Source of the DNA: Patescibacteria group bacterium
GTDB taxonomy: Bacteria; Patescibacteriota; Minisyncoccia; Sungbacterales; GWA2-42-14
Assembly: GCA_018971745.1 (NCBI GenBank)
Contig: JAGXAD010000001.1
Coordinates: 1-17,015 of the forward strand
Direction: 5' to 3'
DNA length: 17,015 nt
Part shown: positions 12,014-17,015 of the stretch, piece by piece
How the letters are laid out: each line of letters starts with the position of its first letter
Position numbering within the stretch: position 1 is the first letter of the stretch
Program-made: the position numbers and the translations under genes
The notes under the pieces: generated by a model
The model's input: the letters and a program-made list of their open reading frames with translations, nothing else
What the model was told of the DNA's origin: nothing
Database searches by the model: none

Positions 12014-12532
12014 CTATGTTCTAGATTCTTTTACTTTATTGATTACTACGACCAATTTTTTTATATTTGCCTGCAAGACATTGTGGAATCCTTGAATCGG
12101 GGCGTTCAGCGCAAAAACAAGTTTTCCGAGCAGTTGTTCGCGCGACGGCAGTTTTGCAAGTGCCGTTGCTTCTTCGGCGGTAATCAGTTTTCCGTTTAAA
12201 ATTCCTTTCAGCAGTTTGAATGTCGGGTTTTCTTTTCGGAACGAAACTGCGGTTTTTACCGGAGTTACCGAGTCGTCATAGCTGAAAATAACTCCGATTT
12301 CTCCGTCAAGTTCTTTGGGGTCATATTCAACGCCGATTTTTTTGAGTGCGAGGCGTAAAAATGTTTTTCTGGCAACCTTAAACTCAGCGCCTGTTTTTTT
12401 TATAGCCCTGCGGATTGCCATTAATTTATTGACGCTAACGCCTCGAAAATCAGTAAAAATAACCGATTTTTGTTTTTGAAACTTATTGGTGAGTTCCGCA
12501 ACAATTTCCTGTTTTTTTTGTTTGGTGATCAT
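12014..12532 (-). CDS. rplJ: Large-subunit ribosomal protein L10
   Basis: 172 residues from ATG 12532 (MITKQKKQEIVAELTNKF). A longer frame runs upstream, but its N-terminus reads through the leader's terminator and is not family-like. L10 anchors L7/L12 dimers to 23S rRNA. Visible blocks are VIFTDFRGVSVNKLMAIRRA (about 25-44), AEFKVARKTFLRLALKK, then LLKGILNGKLITAEEATALA and LPSREQLLGKLVFALNAPIQ. The C-terminal helix IKKLVVVINKVKES binds L7/L12. A leader with attenuator lies upstream, as expected for autoregulation by L10. Confidence 0.97.
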   Translation of the reverse strand: MITKQKKQEIVAELTNKFQKQKSVIFTDFRGVSVNKLMAIRRAIKKTGAEFKVARKTFLRLALKKIGVEYDPKELDGEIGVIFSYDDSVTPVKTAVSFRKENPTFKLLKGILNGKLITAEEATALAKLPSREQLLGKLVFALNAPIQGFHNVLQANIKKLVVVINKVKESRT

Positions 12533-12565
12533 AATTTTGGAAATGAATACTTTTTGGCTTTGATC

Positions 12566-12596
12566 GGATAAAATACAAAACAAAATTTTGTATTTT
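12566..12596 (-). other. AT hairpin between attenuator and rplJ
   Basis: An 11-bp stem AAAATACAAAA/TTTTGTATTTT with a TTTTG loop, 35 bases before the rplJ start. It may affect initiation or mRNA stability. Confidence 0.45.
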
Positions 12597-12610
12597 GCTC
12601 CTCGCTCGCC

Positions 12611-12640
12611 AAAAATAAAAAATGGGCTTAAAACGCCCAA
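12611..12640 (-). terminator. Attenuator terminator in the rplJ leader
   Basis: TGGGC-GTTTTAA-GCCCA hairpin followed on the minus strand by six T, one A and five T. It lies about 80 bases before rplJ. Confidence 0.7.
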
Positions 12641-12707
12641 AGACAAAGCAAAATTGCGTTTTCCTAAATGGGTCTTATTAGAATTCTTCCGCGCCCATTG
12701 TCTTTGG
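12611..12707 (-). promoter_or_regulatory. L10-type leader with attenuator
   Basis: On the minus strand, AATGGG/CCCATT (12694-12699 with 12667-12672) forms a stem around a purine-rich internal stretch. An outer TGTCTTTGG/CCAAAGACA helix (12699-12707 with 12637-12645) can form. Its 3' strand overlaps the 5' arm of a terminator, TGGGC/GCCCA (12635-12639 with 12623-12627) followed by T-rich sequence. The layout (antiterminator against terminator) fits the ribosomal L10 leader class. I assign it by position and fold, not by alignment. Confidence 0.65.
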
Positions 12708-12722
12708 AAACATTATAGTACC

Positions 12723-12750
12723 AGTATAGGCGCATCTAAAAATTTGTCAA
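12723..12750 (-). promoter_or_regulatory. Promoter of the rplJ-rplL operon
   Basis: Perfect -35 TTGACA (12745-12750), a 16-base spacer and -10 TATACT (12723-12728) on the minus strand. The predicted start is near 12716, giving a leader of about 185 bases. It is among the strongest promoters in the window. Confidence 0.8.
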
Positions 12751-12766
12751 GCTTACGATTGCAAAC

Positions 12767-12794
12767 AAAAAAGAGCAGGCGCGTGGGCCTGCTC
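12767..12794 (-). terminator. Intrinsic terminator before the rplJ promoter
   Basis: Perfect 8-bp stem GAGCAGGC/GCCTGCTC with a 6-base loop. On the minus strand it is followed by six T (12767-12772). It ends the small unit starting near 12923. Confidence 0.85.
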
Positions 12795-12821
12795 ATGAGA
12801 GGATTTTTTTATTGTTTTCTT

Positions 12822-12887
12822 TCAAGGTACGAGGGAATATCCAGTAGTGATAGTGCTTGAAACATGGCTTTGGTTTTTTAAATCCAT
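12822..12887 (-). CDS. Possible 21-residue small protein, low support
   Basis: ATG at 12887 opens the frame MDLKNQSHVSSTITTGYSLV-P, stop at 12822. It is the longest frame in a minus-strand unit with its own promoter (12930-12958) and terminator (12767-12794). There is no Shine-Dalgarno and no recognisable family. The unit may instead be a small non-coding RNA of about 155 nt. Confidence 0.2.
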   Translation of the reverse strand: MDLKNQSHVSSTITTGYSLVP

Positions 12888-12929
12888 TGCCGGATCAAGC
12901 GTAAATTTTATAAACGACATTCCATTTTT

Positions 12930-12958
12930 ATTATGTCGTTTAGAAATATGTATTACAA
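12930..12958 (-). promoter_or_regulatory. Promoter of a small minus-strand unit, with overlapping inverted repeat
   Basis: -35 TTGTAA (12953-12958), a 17-base spacer and -10 CATAAT (12930-12935). An inverted repeat AAACGACAT/ATGTCGTTT (12933-12941 and 12912-12920) straddles the -10 and start region. It could be an operator, or a T-poor terminator for the upstream fusion gene. Confidence 0.45.
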
Positions 12959-12976
12959 GATCAGAACTGTGGATAA

Positions 12977-14758
12977 CTATTGGTTAAGATATTTTGCTTT
13001 TGCTCGGTTATGTTCTTCAAGGGTTTTTGAAAATATGGTTTGACCTTTTTTTGTTGAAAGGTAGTACCAATATGGAGATTTTTCAGGATAAATTGCGGCA
13101 AGTATTGCCGAAAGCCCCGGGTTTGCGATTGGACCGAGCGGCAAGCCTCGGTATTTGTAGGTGTTATAAGGAGAATCAGTTTGAATGTCATTGTTTGAAA
13201 TCGCTCCCTTTTTGCCGGTGACATATGAAACGGTTGCATCAACCTGAAGAGGTATGCCGGCTTGCAATCGTTTCCATAAAATGCCCGAAACAACTTTTCG
13301 GTCGTGTCCGTCCGATACCTCTTTTTCAATAAGAGACGCCATAGTAATGACTTGAAAAATAGTTTTTCCCTGACGGACAATGTCTTGGCGCATTTCATGC
13401 GCCAGCTTTTCGTCAAAGTTGGCAAGCTGGGCAAGCACCATATCTTCCATTGAGGCATCGTTATATATCCGATAAGTATCGGGAAATAAATATCCTTCCA
13501 GCCCGACGGTATCCGGTTTATCCGCCAAAAACGTAAATCTCCAGCTGAAATCTTTCGGCTTCGGATATTTTTTGTTGTATCCGTAATTGACTGCTGGAAT
13601 GCCGACGAATTTTTGAAAATCGTCTGCGGAAAACATTCCTTGTGATTCAACGAAGCGCGATATTTCGCGTACGCTCCATCCTTCCGGAATGGTTACAATT
13701 CGCTCCGCCGGCTTGCCGGCAATGAGATCGCGAGTAATGCTTGCCATGGTTGCGTTTTGGAAGAAAGTATACGAGCCGGGTTTCAAATCGGACGATTTTC
13801 TTAGAGCCGTAACATAGGCGACAAAAGCCCATTTTGAATTGATAAATCCTTGTTCTTTAAGCGCTTCCGCTAGTGCGCGGGATCCCATTCCTTTTTGAAT
13901 GATAATGTTTTTTTGGTTTTGAAAATTGGTGTGCGGCAGGTATGCTTCGTAGGAAAAAACAGCCGCAACCGTTAACACAAAAATTCCGAGAGGCATAAAT
14001 ACTTTTTTGTAGGGATATAATTTGTTTTTTGCGGCTGTTTTTTGTATTTTTGTCGATTCGGATGTTTGGTACGGTTCAGCAATTTTTTTTGTGATTGCGG
14101 CGATGCCGCGTTTCGGCGTTACTTTTGTTTCCGCAACTTTCTCAACTAACGGCACAAACGCAAATCCCTGGAATTCCCGTTCGTCCCATTCCGTTTCCGA
14201 TTTTTTTTCAAAAAGCCAGATTGCATTGCCGACCGGAGCAATAATTTTTCCTCCGATTTTTGTCTGACGGCGCCATGTTTCAGGAATTTCTCGCGATGCC
14301 GCAGCCGCGGCAATGATTTTGTCGTAGTGTCCCTCCGGAATTTCCGTTACTGCGTCTTGACACAACAGTTTTATTCGGCCGGTTCCAAAAAACCCGTATG
14401 TTTCAATGTTTTTTTGGGCAAATGCGCATAGTTCCGGCACGCGCTCAATGCCGATTACTGAACCGTTTTCTCCGACAATGCAGCCGAGCAATGCGGATTG
14501 CCAGCCTGAACCGGCGCCGATGTCGAGAATCCTTTCTCCTTCCTTCGGTTCAAGCAATTCAAGCATAAATGCAACGGTCAGAGGCTGTGAAATAGTTTGC
14601 CCGAACCCTATAGGCAACGGTTTGTTTTCATACGCATTGTTTCGATATTCCGGCAAAACAAAATCAGCGCGATCAATGGCTTTGAACGCTTCAATAATGC
14701 GGGGCGTTTTTAAAAATCCGCCGTTGATAAGTGATTGCAACAAACCTTCTTTTGTCAT
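12977..14758 (-). CDS. Fusion: protein-L-isoaspartate methyltransferase + MltG transglycosylase
   Basis: One uninterrupted 593-codon frame with two enzymes. Residues 1 to about 215 are a PCMT (Pcm) domain: GFGQTISQP (51-59), the SAM-binding motif I ILDIGAGSGWQSALL (77-91), ERVPELCAFA and APVGN. It repairs isoaspartyl residues in aged proteins. A linker (215-252) leads to one membrane helix (about 253-270, VFMPLGIFVLTVAAVFSY). Residues about 283-593 are an MltG/YceG endolytic transglycosylase: a LysM-like segment (283-335), then GLEGYLFPDTY (419-429) and the catalytic ASLIEKE (474-480, Glu478 the likely catalytic residue). MltG cuts nascent glycan strands at the membrane. With this topology Pcm would face the cytoplasm and MltG the cell wall. 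No internal stop or obvious second start separates the two. It follows lon by 32 bases, across a terminator. Confidence 0.93.
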   Translation of the reverse strand: MTKEGLLQSLINGGFLKTPRIIEAFKAIDRADFVLPEYRNNAYENKPLPIGFGQTISQPLTVAFMLELLEPKEGERILDIGAGSGWQSALLGCIVGENGSVIGIERVPELCAFAQKNIETYGFFGTGRIKLLCQDAVTEIPEGHYDKIIAAAAASREIPETWRRQTKIGGKIIAPVGNAIWLFEKKSETEWDEREFQGFAFVPLVEKVAETKVTPKRGIAAITKKIAEPYQTSESTKIQKTAAKNKLYPYKKVFMPLGIFVLTVAAVFSYEAYLPHTNFQNQKNIIIQKGMGSRALAEALKEQGFINSKWAFVAYVTALRKSSDLKPGSYTFFQNATMASITRDLIAGKPAERIVTIPEGWSVREISRFVESQGMFSADDFQKFVGIPAVNYGYNKKYPKPKDFSWRFTFLADKPDTVGLEGYLFPDTYRIYNDASMEDMVLAQLANFDEKLAHEMRQDIVRQGKTIFQVITMASLIEKEVSDGHDRKVVSGILWKRLQAGIPLQVDATVSYVTGKKGAISNNDIQTDSPYNTYKYRGLPLGPIANPGLSAILAAIYPEKSPYWYYLSTKKGQTIFSKTLEEHNRAKAKYLNQ

Positions 14759-14773
14759 TTCGGTTTTATGGTA

Positions 14774-14804
14774 ACAAAAAACGGAGCAAATTACGAGCTC
14801 CGTT
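14774..14804 (-). terminator. Terminator overlapping the lon stop codon
   Basis: An 8-bp stem AACGGAGC/GCTCCGTT whose loop contains the lon TAA, followed by six T on the minus strand. It lies 16 bases before the next gene's ATG, so the fusion gene depends on read-through or an unseen promoter. Confidence 0.75.
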
Positions 14805-17015
14805 GTTTTTCGAAATAATGTGTTATTTTTTCGTCATTCGGATACATAATATGTAACGCTTCAGGTATCGTTTGCACTGGAATGATTTCAACTTCATTTA
14901 AGATTTCCTGCGGAATGTCGGCGATGTCCCTTTCGTTTTCTTTTGGGATGATGATGCGGCGAACGCCGCGCCTGTGTGCGGCAAGAATTTTGTCTCGTAC
15001 GCCGCCTATTGCCCTTATCAAGAGCATATTTTTTGTGATTTCCCCGGTTGCGGCAAGAAGCGGGATTTCTTTGGTTGGTTTTATGGATTGTCCGGTTATT
15101 GCGCCGTAGATTGCTCCGGTAATGGATACGCCCGCAGATGGCCCGTCTTTGGGCACTGCGCCGTCGGTGATGTGGCCGGTAAGAAGAATCGGGCCAATTT
15201 TCTTTTCATATTTTTGAACATCTTCAAAAATTATTTTCATGACCCACATCAGCGCGTCAAATCCGTCTTTTGCCGATTCTTCAATTTTGTTGACGACATC
15301 TTTGGTTTGCGGGGCGCTTCGTATGCCGGTCATGGTGATTTTGCGGCCGCCCGGATGATAGCCCTTCGTTACCTCCACTTCCATAACATGCCCGCCGGTA
15401 TCTGAAACCGAAAGAATGGGCACGACACCCGGCGGAAGCACATCGGGGATTTTGTGCTGAATAAACATCAGTTTGCCGCAGTATGTTTCCAAATTTTCTT
15501 CGGTAATTTCAATTATGCCGCTAATGGTTTCGTCTCCTGATTGCACGGCGCGGGCAACGTTACGAAACGGCCTGTCAATGATTTCTTCCAAATTGCGCAC
15601 GCCCGCTTCGCTGGTGTAGTCATTCACCATTTTAAGAATTGCCGCGTCGGAGAAATGAACATCAATTTGCGATTTTCCTTCGCGAATAATAGGGAAGCCG
15701 TTTTCTTTTTTTCTTCGGTTAATCAAATGGCATTTGGCAATCTGCAATTTTTGTAACGGCGTATAGCCGGGGATTTCTATAATTTCAAGACGGTCTTCCA
15801 GCGCCGGCAATATCGTTTCAAGGATATTTGCCGTTGCGATAAAGAGTACGCGCGAGAGATCAAAAGGCGCTTTTGCGTACCAATCAAAGAATCTGTTGTT
15901 TTGCTGCGGGTCAAGAATGGAAAGCAGCGCGGCTGACGGGTCGCCTCTATAGTCCCTGTTGACTTTATCAAGTTCATCAAGGACAAACACGGGGTTTGCG
16001 CTGTTTGCGCGTTTTATGTGTTCAAGAATCAGACCTGCCGCGGCGCCGATGTAGGTGCTGCGATGTCCGCGCAGTTCGGCTTCGTCCCGAAGGCCGCCTA
16101 ATGATAAGCTGATGAATTTCCTGTTGAGGGCGTTGGCAATTAATTCGCCAAGCGCGGTTTTGCCGACTCCCGGAGGACCTACAAAACAAAGCGTTCGTGA
16201 TTTTGCCGCCGGGTTAAGCTGGCGTACCGCAAGAAATTCAAGAATCCTGTTCTTTATTTTTTCCAAGCCGTACATGCCGTTATCAAGCGCTTGGTTTACG
16301 CCCGATAAATTTTTCGGGTCTTCGGTGTATTTTCCCCACGGCAGATCAACAAGAAATTCGGCATGGTCGTACACAACGGACACCTCAGCCGGGTGTTGCG
16401 CGTGTTTTATTTTTTCAAGATCTTTTTCAATTGCGTTTCTTGCTTCTTCGCAAATGTCGTTTTTTTTCTTTTCGTATCGTTCGGCAAGCCCGTTCGTTGC
16501 TTGTTGCGCGTCAGCTTCATTAATTTTGCCGTTCTTGAGCTCCGCGCATTGTTTAAATAACTCGTGAAGAAGACCGACGGTTTTTCCCAAACGGAGCATA
16601 ATGACCGGTTCCGCCAATATGAGAAGCGATTGTTTGTATATGCTGATTTGTTCGTTTTTCTTGTTAGAAAATGTGATGTGGTTCAGCATATTCATAATGC
16701 CGTCAATGACGGAAACGACATTTTCCGCGTCTACGCGGCGGAGCCGTTGTATCGCGTCTTGAACATAAAGAAGCGAGAAAAATTCGTCCGCTTGGTCATT
16801 GCCAAGCATTTCGTTGAGCAATAAAGAAAAAAGACGCGGAAATTTTTCCTGGAGAAACAAAAATAAATCTTTGAATTCTTGCGTTTTCGTTTCTTGCGCG
16901 GGAATCGGAATTTCAACCAGCGGTTTGTGCCGCGCCAGAATTATCCCGTTTTTGCTTTCCGCCCGTTCAACATAGACGCGGTTTCTGCCGATAACACGAA
17001 AAGACGGCCGCGCAG
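14791..17015 (-). CDS. lon: ATP-dependent protease Lon, N-terminus beyond the right edge
   Basis: The frame is open from the right edge to the stop at 14791, giving 740 visible residues. A TTG at 16860 is internal and not the start. Lon hexamers unfold and degrade damaged and regulatory proteins in the cytoplasm. The visible N-terminal substrate domain includes RVIGRNRVYVER at the edge. The AAA+ module has Walker A GPPGVGKT (visible residues 279-286) and Walker B VFVLDELDK (about 342-350). Sensor and arginine-finger region is in IATANILETILPALEDRLEI. The protease domain has catalytic Ser626 (PKDGPSAGVS) and Lys675 (GGVRDKILAAHR). The distance between them is about six residues longer than in E. 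coli Lon, because of an insertion near QSIKPTKEIPLLA. Probably only a few dozen residues are missing at the start. Confidence 0.97.
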   Translation of the reverse strand, partial: ARPSFRVIGRNRVYVERAESKNGIILARHKPLVEIPIPAQETKTQEFKDLFLFLQEKFPRLFSLLLNEMLGNDQADEFFSLLYVQDAIQRLRRVDAENVVSVIDGIMNMLNHITFSNKKNEQISIYKQSLLILAEPVIMLRLGKTVGLLHELFKQCAELKNGKINEADAQQATNGLAERYEKKKNDICEEARNAIEKDLEKIKHAQHPAEVSVVYDHAEFLVDLPWGKYTEDPKNLSGVNQALDNGMYGLEKIKNRILEFLAVRQLNPAAKSRTLCFVGPPGVGKTALGELIANALNRKFISLSLGGLRDEAELRGHRSTYIGAAAGLILEHIKRANSANPVFVLDELDKVNRDYRGDPSAALLSILDPQQNNRFFDWYAKAPFDLSRVLFIATANILETILPALEDRLEIIEIPGYTPLQKLQIAKCHLINRRKKENGFPIIREGKSQIDVHFSDAAILKMVNDYTSEAGVRNLEEIIDRPFRNVARAVQSGDETISGIIEITEENLETYCGKLMFIQHKIPDVLPPGVVPILSVSDTGGHVMEVEVTKGYHPGGRKITMTGIRSAPQTKDVVNKIEESAKDGFDALMWVMKIIFEDVQKYEKKIGPILLTGHITDGAVPKDGPSAGVSITGAIYGAITGQSIKPTKEIPLLAATGEITKNMLLIRAIGGVRDKILAAHRRGVRRIIIPKENERDIADIPQEILNEVEIIPVQTIPEALHIMYPNDEKITHYFEKQRSS

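Noticed and set aside
12533..12646. Longer rplJ frame starting at 12646
   Set aside because: The extra N-terminus would be translated from the leader's attenuator region and has no resemblance to L10; ATG 12532 gives the family start.
14791..16860. Lon starting at 16860
   Set aside because: This is an internal TTG; the frame stays open to the window edge with Lon-like sequence.

Overview
The window looks like a chromosomal segment of a Candidate Phyla Radiation (Patescibacteria, probably Parcubacteria-like) bacterium. This is inferred from gene content, not from a database search: a TrmB-type regulator beside gpmI, a DUF5671-like membrane protein next to a small pilin-like protein, short intergenic gaps, mostly weak or absent Shine-Dalgarno sequences, and several tRNA genes without an encoded CCA. 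The standard code fits, because TGA is used as a stop. Base composition is moderately AT-rich, with a more AT-rich patch around 7265-7940 and 9950-10540.

Layout. 1-823 (-) is the start of an unknown gene cut by the left edge. 881-1151 (+) is a predicted stand-alone RNA with its own promoter and terminator. 1207-3569 (-) is a gpmI-TrmB operon. 3642-3795 (+) is a second promoter/terminator-bounded RNA with a possible pseudoknot. 3783-6520 (+) holds rny (RNase Y) and ymdB, with structured leader and intergenic RNA. 6570-6707 is a compact three-way-junction inverted-repeat element. 6882-7163 (+) encodes an HU-type protein. 7265-8547 is a membrane-protein gene (-) split by a complete IS200-type element (7941-8461, transposase on +). 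8651-10725 (-) carries tRNA-Gly, a pilin-like gene, a DUF5671-like gene, tRNA-Pro, a yraN-like gene and an unusual tRNA locus. 10820-12532 (-) is the rplJ-rplL operon followed by a winged-helix/nucleotidyltransferase-like pair. 12977-14758 (-) is a single ORF fusing a protein-isoaspartate methyltransferase domain to an MltG transglycosylase. 14791-17015 (-) is lon, cut by the right edge.

The most striking signal is the locus at 10540-10725 on the minus strand. A full-length tRNA-Val(CAC) gene lies inside the D-loop of a second tRNA. The outer tRNA's two pieces form a perfect 7-bp acceptor stem, a perfect 4-bp D stem, and intact anticodon and T stems. A 14-position helix (13 pairs) flanks the inner tRNA. 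This is either a tRNA broken by a tRNA-bearing insertion or an undescribed nested/split tRNA arrangement. Other points worth attention are the Pcm-MltG fusion, the IS insertion whose removal restores a reading frame, the cluster of GTTTCA motifs with one parS-like palindrome, and several apparently autonomous structured RNAs.

How the genes work together: most are housekeeping. They cover glycolysis (GpmI), mRNA turnover (RNase Y with YmdB), nucleoid structure (HU), the ribosomal stalk (L10, L7/L12), translation (tRNAs), peptidoglycan chain termination (MltG) and protein quality control (Lon, Pcm). No defence, phage or CRISPR locus is visible.
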